DNA of 64,000 nucleotides from Oscheius onirici (taxonomy: Eukaryota; Nematoda; Chromadorea; Rhabditida; Rhabditidae): contig OW051470.1 of assembly GCA_932521025.1 (NCBI GenBank), positions 1,302,001 to 1,366,000 of the forward strand, read 5' to 3'. Below the pieces are notes generated by a model. That model made no database searches and had not been told where the DNA came from. It worked only from the letters and a program-made list of their open reading frames with translations. The position numbers and the translations under genes are program-made. This document shows, in pieces, positions 22,072-31,572 of this stretch; the stretch's first letter is position 1; the number at the start of each line of letters is the position of its first letter.

Positions 22072-22384
22072 GTTCCGAAGAATTAGATACGATTTTTCCA
22101 TTTTTCCTTTCGCTCTGGCGAAGCTATACAGGAAAATGTCAAACCTATTCAAAAGTACAACGACACTACCAAGATCTTAACCGACCTCCAGTATAGACTT
22201 CTCCATTCCAATTTATCCCTTTCTGCTATTACGAAGAAGACGTGGGGAAGATTATTCCGAGAAGAGAGCATACTCTTTCTCCCTGTTCTTATCTAACACT
22301 TCTCTCTCACTCTCTCACTCCTACCATCTCTCTCTCCCGACGAGACTGTTCGGCGGCCTCGGGTCGCTCTGACCACAATTCCGT

Positions 22385-22456
22385 GGGGGTATAGCTCAGT
22401 GGCAGAGCATTCGACTGCAGATCGAGAGGTCCCCGGTTCAAATCCGGGTGCCCCCT
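22385..22456 (+). tRNA. tRNA-Cys(GCA)
   Basis: A 72-nt cloverleaf: acceptor GGGGGTA/TGCCCCC, A box TAGCTCAGTGGCAGAG, anticodon loop CTGCAGA giving GCA, T arm CCCGGTTCAAATCCGGG, discriminator T. The acceptor stem is complete and a T-run follows within a few bases (TCTTTTTG), as for a polymerase III terminator. Confidence 0.95.
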
Positions 22457-22979
22457 ATCTTTTTGTTTTTTAGATGACCAACCTTGGTTTAGAAGTAGAG
22501 ACGGGTGAAGAAGAGACCTTGTAAGAAGCTGATGATGAATTTCCCATAAGTATAAGATAGTTTTATAGCAGTAACTGAAAGATTGTTATTGCAATTTTGA
22601 AGATCCCGAAAAGTGCCACGTAGGAGAGAAATGAATCAGAGAGGAAGCGCTGGAAAATCTAACAAAAACAATATTGTTGGAGACAGAGACAGGTGGTCGA
22701 TGTCCTGTCTAAAAAAACTCTGACAGAAGTTATATTTGAATTTGCGGTAGTCTCTTCACCAGGAAGAGATTTCAGGGAGCTGAGGCATCCATGGCAAAAG
22801 AAGCACTGTCTCCGAATACAGTTTTGATAGTTTTGCAAGTTCCTTTTGTTTTGCAAAAGTGGTCTCGTGGACATCCAAAAAAGTAGCCGCTCCTCCATTT
22901 TCGTTACAGTACACATGGCGATCCCATCTTTTCGCTGCTCCGTGATGGTATGAAGAGGAGGTTTTGTTGCTCTCCTGAT

Positions 22980-23165
22980 ACCTTCCCCAGACAACCGATC
23001 CCTTCTTATCCCTTCCCTACTCAACCGATCTCTTCCGATCCCTTTCCTACTCAATCGATCTCTTCTGATCCTTTTCCTACTCAACCGATCTTTTCTGATC
23101 TCTTTCCCCAGTCAACCGACCTACCTTTCCTACACCGATCTCTTCTTATCACTTCGCCAGTCAAG
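22980..23165. repeat. Minisatellite of CAACCGATCTCTTCTGATCC-type units
   Basis: Six or so units of about 28-29 bp with CAACCGATC and CTTCTGATCC cores. The same unit occurs within the elements at 30466-30800 and (inverted) 38805-39262. A minus-strand open frame here is a translation of the repeat and is not a gene. Confidence 0.75.
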
Positions 23166-23233
23166 CGGTGCTTTCTCAAGCTGAATCAACTACAACTGGA
23201 GCGAACACTAACTCCAAGTTCAAAAGTTACCAT

Positions 23234-23404
23234 CTAATCTCGCCAAAATTTTACCTGACTCGTTGTGACTTGTTCGAGGTTACTGACAAACAAACAAACA
23301 GAATCACAGACACCATAGAACTTTAATAGTTTAGATTGCATGTGAACAAAAGAGAAAGCAATGACCGTAGCGATTACCAGAAGATGGCAGACGAGCAGTT
23401 TCAT
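23234..23404 (-). CDS. Possible small secreted peptide
   Basis: A 56-codon frame starts MKLLVCHLLVIATVIAFS, a plausible signal peptide that resembles the start of the 44776-44973 ORF (MKLLVCLLLITATATG). The downstream half is encoded by DNA shared with a repeat family (the TGTTTGTTTGT stretch), and a GTAATC donor lies inside the signal peptide. It may be the first exon of an eroded gene. Weak call. Confidence 0.3.
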   Translation of the reverse strand: MKLLVCHLLVIATVIAFSFVHMQSKLLKFYGVCDSVCLFVSNLEQVTTSQVKFWRD

Positions 23405-23607
23405 AGTTTTAGGAAGTCGCAGTAAACAACTCTATGAGACTTTCAGTGAATGTAGAGTCAAAAAATGTTTTATGTGTCGAAAGCGTTTGTTGTGATAGTT
23501 TTTGTAGCTCCCGCAATGTGCAACATGCCAAGCCAAAGAGGCGGCGCCGGAAAAAAAAAGTGGAGCTAGATAGTTCTGTATCTGGAAGTCTTGATCCAGA
23601 CTAGAAA

Positions 23608-23860
23608 AACTGGTAATACTTCGGCTGGTACCAACTATTTGACTATTTTTGGCAGGAACTTGCGCTAAACGTCCAAATTTTCCATTTTCTCATCTTTTTC
23701 ACTTACTTTAACACTTTCTAAGTGTGTCCATTGAATTCTACGTAAAAAAAATTACCCCTAGAGTGATCAAAGTGCTCGAAAAAGGTTTAGCGCAAGTCCC
23801 CGCCAAAAATATTCAAAAAAAAATAGGGGGGGGGGGTGTCAGCCGAAGTATTACCGAAAA
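23608..23860. mobile_element. MITE with TGGTAATACTTCGGCTG termini
   Basis: The left end GGTAATACTTCGGCTG is inverted at the right as CAGCCGAAGTATTACC. The pairing extends inward: TTTTTGGC-GGAACTTGCGCTAAAC versus GTTTAGCGCAAGTCCCCGCC. A run of ten G lies near the right end. No coding capacity. Confidence 0.8.
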
Positions 23861-24192
23861 ACTATCGTATCATCGCGTAAAATGAATGTAGTGTCTCACT
23901 CGTTTACAAAAATACGGCAGAGCATTACTACTCCGAGATGTCCGGTTTGACCCGTACTTGTAAACAAACTGGGACAGAGATTTCCCCTCTATTTCATTTT
24001 TTTTCTCATTTCAATCTGAACACCAAAATAACTGACTGTATCCAGTCTTCCTTCTTCTATATTTATTTGACCAGCTAGTGCGTGCTGGTAGTGCTTGGCG
24101 AACTAATGGTTCTGATCTCTCAATCCAAACAAATCGCTAATCCTAGCTCACTATATAAATTGGCCGTATTTTTCTCATAACCAATTAAAAAA

Positions 24193-24373
24193 ATGCGCCT
24201 TTTCATCCTCCTCGTCCTCTTCCTGAGTTCTATTGAAGCTGGTCGTGAAAAAGCGGGTTTTTCTTGAATTTTGTGAAGAAAAAAACTTTCAGAGACAACT
24301 GCTCGGCGGTTGGGGTGGTCTAGCTGGACTTGTCAAAGGCATTCCGGGACGGGGGTTGAGGCGGCGGTTCTGA
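24193..24373 (+). CDS. Candidate small secreted cationic peptide gene
   Basis: Exon 1 (24193-24256) encodes MRLFILLVLFLSSIEAGREK, a signal peptide ending in a basic stretch. A TATA-like CTATATAAATTGG lies about 45 bp upstream. Exon 2 begins at 24293 after TTTCAG. Read in phase 0, exon 2 encodes a 26-residue Gly/Leu-rich cationic segment (RQLLGGWGGLAGLVKG...) to a stop at 24371-24373, resembling exon 2 of the locus at 26063-26215. With the obvious GT donor at 24257 the phase is 1 and a different frame is read; phase 0 needs a GC donor at 24253 or one base fewer. The 3' end of exon 2 overlaps the start of a large inverted repeat. Antimicrobial function is a guess from composition. Confidence 0.4.
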
Positions 24374-25590
24374 GCTGCGCTGCGGCGAGTGAGGCGGCGG
24401 GCTTTGACGGGCGGTGTAGTGGCTAAGAGGGCAGACTACAAATCCAAATATCGGTCCAGTTCAATTCCCCTTGTACTAAAAGTCTTTTGCTTTTTTTATT
24501 TAACATGTTTGGAGGTTTTTTTTGACACAACAATGACTTGAAATAATTTTTCGTTTTTGGGCACCTTGAGCTTATCAGAGTTCGATAACTTTTTCCTTCC
24601 CTTGTGAGCGGGGAGTTTTCTTAAAATTCGACTTTTTGTTCTTTTTGGGTCTTTTGCTTTTTATATTTAACATGTTTGGAGTTTTTTTTGACACAATGGC
24701 TTTCCTTCAGCAAATCCACGCTTATCAAAGCTAGAACTTTTTCCTTCCCTTGCAAATTTTTTACTGTCTTCTTGGGAAACAAATATTTTCCTTTCTTGTT
24801 ATTTTTGTAATACGTTTACATAAATTCTTGTCAGCACACGTGAATAACATTTCCATTGTTTATTTTTTAAGAGAAAATCAGAGACAACTGCTGCTTCCGA
24901 CAAAACTAAGGAGGGAGGGATAAGGCGATCAGATCAATTAGTAATTAACAACGGCATATTATAATTGGAAGGGGCTTTGGCTCCTCTTCTTTTTTGCTTC
25001 TCTTTCTGATCATCTTTGGAACGTTTTGATCCTTCATGAAAGAGACTATGATGAACCGGACGATAGATTTCGCCGTTTGTTCATCTGTGTAGGAAGAAAT
25101 CAGATGGATAAGGTGGATGCCGTCTGAAAAAGTGTAGTCTAAATAGGAAAAACGTAGTCTTACCGGTCGAGAGATAATGATCCGAAATTTCAGAAAACGT
25201 TCAGTTTTAGTTTGATTTGTTGGTTATTCAATTTTACCTCTCTCTTTCTCCCTTGTTATCTTGTTATCAGAAATAAAAATCCGCAGCGCATCCCAAGAAG
25301 AACAAAAAGTCGAATTTCAAGAAAACTCCCCGCTCACAAGGGAAGGAAAAAGTTATCGAACTCTGATAAGCTCAAGGTGCCCAAAAACGAAAAATCATTT
25401 CAAGTCATTGTTGTGCCAAAAAAAAACCTCCAAACATGTTAAATATAAAAAGCAAAAGACTTTTAGTGCAAGGGGAATTGAACTGGACCGATATTTGGAT
25501 TTGTAGTCCGCCCTCTTAGCCACTACACCGCGTGTCAAAGCCCGCCGCCTCACTCGCCGCAGCGCAGCTCAGAACCGCCGCCTCAACCGC
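24354..25590. mobile_element. Inverted-repeat element with 0.3-kb arms and tRNA-like promoter
   Basis: The left arm (24354 to about 24665) and right arm (about 25270-25590) are near-identical inverted copies, differing at only scattered bases. Outer ends share GGTTGAGGCGGCGGTTCTG and GAGCTGCGCTGCGGCGAG. Each arm contains a tRNA-like module (A-box-like TAGTGGCTAAGAGG, then CAGTTCAATTCCCC) and an AT-rich tail ending in GAGCGGGGAGTTTTCTT. The centre (about 24700-25260) repeats part of the arm sequence and has no clear gene. It interrupts the small secreted-peptide locus. It may be two head-to-head SINE copies or a foldback element. Confidence 0.7.
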
Positions 25591-25738
25591 GCAGCGCAGC
25601 TCAATAACCCAAAATCAACAAGCCTGAATTTGACTCATTTTCAAATAAAAAAACTGCCTTAAAATAATTTGAATTTACCAGATACAAAATCGACAAAAAA
25701 GGAAGCTTTTTATATCAAACTGCGAACTGTAGCAGTTC

Positions 25739-25924
25739 GGCATGGGAGCAGGCCGGGGCCGAAATTTGGAAAAAAAAAACAATATTACTATTCATCTATT
25801 TAGTTCTAAAATACGTTAAAATGCACTGTAATATGACCAGCTTCATTTTTGGTCTGATCCCGGTCCGATGGCCAAGTCTGGGGAGCGGGCCCTGAAATCT
25901 CGGCCCGGCCCGTTCCCATGCCTA
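25739..25924. mobile_element. GGGCCGGGCC element, short copy
   Basis: GGCATGGGAGCAGGCCGGGG at the left and CCCGGCCCGTTCCCATGCC at the right are inverted. It shares the GATCCCGGTCCGATGGCCAA block, in reverse, with 20243-20760. Confidence 0.65.
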
Positions 25925-26062
25925 TAGTCATATAGTCCTATCCCAGGGATGGGCCAATACTTCCAAAATTGACCTGTTTACCCATAGCTCGCTATATATT
26001 TGCACAACTGGTCTAATCCGTCTATAAAAAAACCGCTGATCTTCTCAACGCACAGCCCAAAA

Positions 26063-26215
26063 ATGCCTTCTTTGCATTCGTTTCTATTGAAGCAGTGCTC
26101 GTAAAGGTTACTTTTTTTTTTAATTTCGTAACGCTGGTTTCAGTCTCCTAGTGGCCTCTCAGCATTGAAAGCTCTGAAACTCATCGGTAGGCGGAAGCCA
26201 CGCAAAAATGCTTAA
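26063..26215 (+). pseudogene. Second small secreted-peptide locus, start frame shifted
   Basis: The architecture matches 24193-24373: a TAGCTCGCTATATA box about 80 bp upstream, a short first exon, a 37-nt intron (26107-26143) with a TTTCAG acceptor, and a second exon that reads SPSGLSALKALKLIGRRKP and stops at 26213-26215. The first exon contains the shared SIEA motif, but the only nearby ATG (26063) is one base out of frame with it. Either this is a one-base deletion that killed the signal peptide, or the start lies elsewhere. Exon 2 looks like a cationic amphipathic segment. Confidence 0.35.
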
Positions 26216-26329
26216 AAAATTTGTTCCTCTTTTAAAAAATAAAGTATCATTTAAAAATATTTACCAGATACAAAATGAGTGCACAATACGGTATGATTTC
26301 TTTTTTTTTTCGTGGACGAGGTGATTCTT

Positions 26330-29300
26330 CTACTCCTTCTTCAGTGTCGAGCTGAAAATTGGTTTTAAGATGAGGAAGGAGCGAGAACAGTCGCACATTT
26401 TGAAAAAAAAAGGCTAAAAACTCACTGATCGCTGCGGCCTGACCCACTCAGGACCAAGTAGGGCGTCTGTAGCTGTTCCTGCTTCTTCAGCTGTTTCGAA
26501 AGAGTTCCGAGAGGCGTGTCCGAGCTATTCATCTGCTTCAGAAGCTCCTTCTTTTCGCGTTGGAGGGACCGTTTTTCTGACTGCTTCTTGCCCGGCTTGC
26601 GGCCGTGGAATCTGACAAAATTATTGATTTTTAAGGAGAAAAATTGTAAAATTACTTGTACGAGAGTTCTCTGTAGGCGTCCTTGGCCTCCATCATGCGG
26701 CCCTTGTTGTCGACGTATTCGATAACGACATCGGGATTGTAGTCCTTCTTCTCGGCAAATGGCATGACGGGACCGCGACCCGTTGTTCCGAGACGATCCA
26801 GCTTCTTCATGTACTTGTCCTCGATGTCGCTGAAAATGGAAAAATGAACTGGCGCGGTATTTTTCAGCGCATCTCAAAAATTTTATAGTTCCAAAGCCTT
26901 TTTCAGCGCTAAGCACGTGTAATTTAGCGGTAGAATACCAGACTCCCCATTCTGGCGGCGCGGGTTCGACTGCCGTCGCATGCAAACTTTTTTGATTTAC
27001 GAGCAAGGTAATTTTATCCGTTTTTATTATTTATGCAGCTAACTTGAACAGAACGTCGTTGAGAGGGTATTCTCAAGGTTTTACGGTGTTCTGCCAAAAA
27101 CCTTGTGCTCATCTTTCTCATTCCGTTGTTCTCACCTCTCTTACCCCATTCAATATGACAAAATTAAGTCATGCAGCCTTATAAGGAGGACACAGCAGAG
27201 TCCTTCAAAGTAACTACACAGAGAGCTAAACCGAGGTTCAATTCCTTGATCTTTCGGGTAATAAGGTAGACGGTATTTTCGTGCTGTCAGAGGCAGCTGG
27301 TATTCCATTTTGCCAAGAAGTGCCACCACTTTTGCCAAGCATGGTGTCCTTCATTTTCAGCGCTCTCTACTCCAAAATTATACAATTTGTAAGGCGACAA
27401 GCTTTTTTCAGCGCTAAGCAGGTGTAGTTTAGCGGTAGAATACCAGACTTACCATCCTGGCGACGCGGGTTCGAATCCCGTGCAAAACTTTTTATTCTTT
27501 CCGGATACTATTAAGCATTTTTAAGCCAAAAAAAACTCACTATCTGCCAGCATCGACCTGCTGCTTTAACTGGATACGAAGATGGTCCAAATTCTGTCCA
27601 GCTCTTCGGCCCTCTTTTCCCTCGAGATAACCCTAAATTGTCGTAATTTTAAGACAAAGAAAGAGTCCAAACCTTCTGTGCAGCTAATTTGAGCATGGCA
27701 CCGACTCCTTTACTGACATCTGCCTCCCTTCCCAGGACATTTTCGTACTCTTTTTTGTCGCCGTCGTCCTCATCCGAACTGCTCTCGTATTCGGCGTCTT
27801 TTGCCTTGGCTAGCTCTCGCTCATCGTCACTGTCCAGAGCTGAAGTTCCGGCACTTGTTCCGGCAGCCTGCCAGCCTCCTTTTCGCTCCTGTCTCTCCTT
27901 CTTCTTCTTTCTGCGCTCCTTCTTCTGCTCCTGGGCCTCTTTCCACTTTTTCAAGGCATCTTCTTCCTCCTCGAGTTCCTGCTTGATGTGACTGGTGTCG
28001 ATGTCGTCAGCACGGTTGCCGGCCAGGCCGTAGGTCAGATTCTCACCTGGAAATTATTTTTTAAGGGGAATTAAGAAAAACCAACCAATATTCCTACAGT
28101 ACTCTGTAGTTCTGTCCATACGAATGACCCCATCAGCTGCCGGCTCTTCGACTTCTTCTCCCTCCGAATCGACTTCCATCTTGATATCTCCGCCTCCATA
28201 CGATTCCAGCATTTTGTGTACAACGGCCGCCGTATCCGCATCCTTTTTCAGCTCGACCTGTTTGAAACGGCGCGTCTTTTCCAGGATGGCATTCAGCTCG
28301 TCGCCGGCTTCGTCGTCAACGACAACGCCCGATAGATCGACAGTTCCGAATTCTTCTTCGCTGTCGTCACTGTCCCGATCGGCCAGTCTCTGGAGGCGAT
28401 CCAGGTCGACAGCAGCGCCCATGGTGCTCTTGAAACGGGGCTTTTCCTCCGACATTTCTTCGTCTTCAGGCTCGTCCTTGGGTTCACGTTTTAGAGAAGA
28501 TTTACCACCGTCTTTTTTGCTGGACTGTTCCTCATCGTCGTCACGACGTCGTCGACCGCGGTCTCTGAAAATAGAGGTTTGAATTTTTTTGGGACATAGT
28601 CGTCACAAAACGTTTAGCAAGTTGACCATTTTCAATGGGATATGAAAAGGATTAACTCAATTGGACTCGAACTTCCAGAATGATGTGCTCCGCAGTCTAA
28701 CCTCGAACCGACTGCGCTAGCCGAAAAAAGCCTCTCCTATCCTTTAGGTAATGCCCAACAACAGAGAGATAATCCCAAGGCGGTTCAGGCCCGTTCGCAT
28801 AAGATCAGCTCTCGTCTAGCCCGAAAAAAACAAAAAATCAAAATAGGGCTCTGTTCTCTAACTTCTTTCCGAGATTAGATTTCTCTCACCTGGAACCACT
28901 ATTTCCTCCTCCTCCACCAGCTGGCTCCTCCGGAATGAGATCATCAGCCTTGAGCAATTTTCCCCTCTTCCGAATCTTGTCCTTTTTCACCTTTTTCGGC
29001 TTTCGGAAGGCGACCATCTCCTCTTGAGTATAGAATTCCGTGGCGAGCTTGTACTTGTCGGGCATGTCGAGACTGACGAGCTTCTTGTTGGCCATCTCGA
29101 GATCGCGGCGTATTTTGGCCTCGCGTTCCTCCTTGTCCACGTCGTAGCCTCCTTCCTCGTCCAGGCGGAACTTCTCACGAGGCTTTCCTTCCAGTTCTTC
29201 GTCATATTTTGACAGAACGCCCATGTCGAGTCTCTGAAATTGGACTTTTTGTAGGACTTGGAAGGACCAATAGAAATCGCGGCTTTCAAAAAAAAAAAGA

Positions 29301-30900
29301 AGAAAACTCACATTGCCGTACTGATCCACATCCTCATCAAAATTCCTATTCGGATCTTTCCTCATCTTCAGCTCATTGTTCCTGGCCGTCCTCTCGGCAT
29401 CGATCATGTTCGGATTAACCAGCGTCTCTTCCCCGTCATCCAGGACGCTCTTGTCCTCCAGCACGAGAACTTGGTCTTGCATTTCGGCGAAGGCGTCGCG
29501 ACTGTGCCCGATGACCATATTGGCAGTATCCGACTGTCGTGGCTGTCTCTTTGCCTTGGGCTTTTTCGGCTTGGCCGCTTCCACTTTGACGACCTCGTCT
29601 TCCATCTCATCGAGCATTTTCTCTCGTTCGGCGGCCTTCTTTCGATCTTCTTCGATTTTGCGCATCTTTGTCACCCAGTCTGCAATGAAACTGTGTTAGA
29701 ATTGTTCCCCTTTTCGCTAATTTTTTCTATAAATGTTGCCGTTTCAGTGCCTAACATGGTGTTCTTCATTTTCAGCGCTCTCTACTCAAAAATTAAACAA
29801 TTTTTAAGGCGACAAGCCTTTTTCAGCGCTAAGCACGTGTAGTTCAGCGGTAGAATACCAGACTCCTCATTCTGGAGGCGCGGGTTCGACTCCCGCTTTT
29901 TTGTAAATTTACCTGAAGCATCATCTTCGGAATCCGAATCGGCCAGCGTTTTGGCGCCTCCTTTGAAGACTTTTTCGTGCAGTTGACGTCTCTTTTTGGC
30001 CGCTTCGATCTTCTCTCTCATTTCCGATTCGCGCTTCTTTTCGCCCCAATTGGCCGATGGCTTGTGCTTGAACTCGTAGCAGCCGTCTTCGAGAATGACT
30101 TTGAGACCATCGTCATCTACTCTTTCCTGCAAAAAAAGGTCAGTTTTATAGAAGAAATAGATCAGATATTGACGTTTTAGGGGGCGAAAGTAGTTTCTAC
30201 GTGAATATTGGAAGTCTGAGTGAACATGAAAATAACATACTTTCGGCTTGTCATCGAGATCCAACGGTGCCAGTCCCAGCTTGGCTCGAAGCTTGTTCGT
30301 CTCCTCAATTGACATCGATTCGGCCCTAAAACTCGTTTTCATGAACATTGGAAGCAAACTAAAACGTACGCTTCCTCTTTGCCACCTCCTTCTGCTCCGT
30401 TCGGGGAAGCTGAGCGGTCCTTCTTGGCATGTCTGGAAAGATTTTATGGTGTAATTATGAGAAATAGAGGATACCAGCCGGCTTCGCCGCCTGTCGGCGG
30501 CTTTTTTACTTGTGTTTTTTTCTTAATTTCTGATCCCTTCCCCAATCAACCGATCTCGTCTGTTCCCTTACCCAGTCAACCGATTTCTTTTGATCCCCTA
30601 CCGGTTAGCCTGACTCTATTTCCTACTCAACAAATTTTAGCAAAAATATTTGCCGAGGAGAGGAGTCGAACCCGGGTCGTCTGGGTGAAGACGGCGACTC
30701 GTAACAATACACCAAAATTTCAGGTCCCGGACAAACAAACAAATAATCAGAGTCCACGACAGACACCATTGCGCTTTAGTAGTAGAGAGATAAACTGAAT
30801 GTTGAAGCAAAGGAATGAAAAGATACCTTTTTGGAGAAGATTCACGATGACGGACGTTTTCGTCTTCGCTAGAGTCACCGGCGTGACGTTTTCGACCCAT
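26330..30900 (-). CDS. SART1: SART1/Snu66, U4/U6.U5 tri-snRNP protein
   Basis: About twelve exons join in frame. Exon 1 (30900-30827) begins MGRKRHAGDSSEDENVRHR; exons 2-3 lead to MSIEETNKLRAKLGLAPLDL, the family's hallmark. Middle exons are rich in charged coiled-coil sequence (RNELKMRKDPNRNFDED, EKYRDDE-type stretches). The last exons hold KQMNSSDTPLGTL and TPYLVLSGSG, the conserved C-terminus. A strong GTGAGT donor at about 26423 suggests a further small exon ending at 26330; otherwise the protein stops at 26422. SART1 links U5 with U4/U6 and is needed for spliceosome activation, in the nucleus. Introns host tRNA-like SINEs and a minisatellite element. It is divergent from NOSIP, 0.67 kb away. 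Confidence 0.92.
26863..26990 (+). repeat. tRNA-derived SINE, copy 1
   Basis: AGCCTTTTTCAGCGCTAAGC leads into a tRNA-like part with A box TAATTTAGCGGTAGAAT and B box GGGTTCGACTGCC. It lies in a SART1 intron, antisense to the gene. The anticodon arm is one base too long for a normal loop, so it is not counted as a functional tRNA. Confidence 0.65.
27355..27492 (+). repeat. tRNA-derived SINE, copy 2
   Basis: Same layout: TTTTCAGCGCTCTCTACTCC, an AT-rich stretch, AAGCTTTTTTCAGCGCTAAGC, then the tRNA-like part with TAGTTTAGCGGTAGAATACC and GGGTTCGAATCCCG. Same SART1 intron and same strand as copy 1. Confidence 0.65.
28655..28728 (-). repeat. tRNA-like pseudogene in SART1 intron
   Basis: On the minus strand GCTAGCGCAGTCGGTTCGAGG (A box region) is followed by AGTTCGAGTCC (B box). 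There is no matching acceptor stem. Probably a decayed tRNA or SINE. Confidence 0.45.
29770..29903 (+). repeat. tRNA-derived SINE, copy 3
   Basis: TTTTCAGCGCTCTCTACTC, GGCGACAAGCCTTTTTCAGC and a tRNA-like part TAGTTCAGCGGTAGAATACC...GCGGGTTCGACTCCCGC with a perfect 5-bp T stem, ending in TTTTTTG. It lies in another SART1 intron with the same orientation as copies 1 and 2. Confidence 0.65.
30466..30800 (-). mobile_element. Compound element: GC hairpin, minisatellite, tRNA-like head
   Basis: From left to right: CCGGCTTCGCCGCC/GGCGGC hairpin, three CAACCGAT-type minisatellite units, AAATATTTGCCGAGGAG, then on the minus strand a tRNA-like head (GGTGTATTGTTACGAGTCGCC and B box GGGTTCGACTCC), and a TGTTTGTTTGTCC terminus. 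The same order, inverted, is seen at 38805-39262. It lies in SART1 intron 1. Confidence 0.7.
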
Positions 30901-31572
30901 TTCTGGAAAAAACTGGTTTTACCGAATAATGAAGAAGATAAGTGGAAAAGTAAGAAAACCGAAAGAGCTGGATTCGACAGAGAAGACATTCGAAACTGCA
31001 AGATGCTGCATGGTTTTCGAGGAATGGATAAGTGTCGGAGTAGAACTATTGCTGATGGCTTTGCTTTGTTTTAAACGGCTAAAGGCTCGTAGAAACTGAA
31101 ACTTTTCTCTTGGAAGAGAATCAAAGGACGAAAATAGCTAGTAATTTGGAAACCCCTGCTTTATTCTTCCTTTCTGACAACTTGTGCTAATTTTTTGAAT
31201 TAGAGTCATTTTCTTGACGTTTCTACGTCTTTTCTTACCACAAAATAACAAAGAAAAGTAGGGAAAACGAGAGGGAAGCGCCGAAATAAAAGAGAGAAAA
31301 ATCTTGAATTCCCGCGTGTGCATGAAATATTGAAATTCAGGCAAATTGTGACGGAAACCTCAAAAGATTTTGAGTGGGAAACAGAAGCTTTTAAAATTAC
31401 TTTTATCGATTTTCCGTCATTTTCTATTTCATTTTTTTTCGCTGCTGAATATCTTTTATCACCGTTAGGACATTCAAATGGTTGCAAAAAGTATCCACGC
31501 CCCAACTACACAACAATTCCAATCCTTCCCATTGCCTTTCAAGCAACCAGCATTCGAATTTCTTTCTTCAGA
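30901..31572. promoter_or_regulatory. Divergent intergenic region SART1 / NOSIP
   Basis: The starts of SART1 (minus) and NOSIP (plus) face away from each other across 672 bp. The interval presumably holds promoters of both, but no defined motif can be pointed to. An acceptor-like TTTCTTCAG lies 3 bp before the NOSIP ATG. No gene was recognised inside. Confidence 0.45.

Noticed and set aside
22659..23084. 141-codon minus-strand frame with repeated RRDRLSREGI
   Set aside because: It is a translation of the CAACCGATC-type minisatellite and continues into unrelated DNA; repeats of this unit elsewhere are noncoding.
22980..23165. CRISPR-like array
   Set aside because: Units are contiguous with no unique spacers, and the genome is eukaryotic; it is a minisatellite.
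27414..27487. Functional tRNA gene
   Set aside because: A and B boxes are good, but the anticodon arm has an extra base and the acceptor stem does not pair; three copies share a non-tRNA flank, so it is a SINE-type repeat.
28124..28582. 152-codon Ser-rich plus-strand frame
   Set aside because: Antisense of acidic SART1 exons; Ser-rich shadows are expected opposite Asp/Glu-rich coding DNA.
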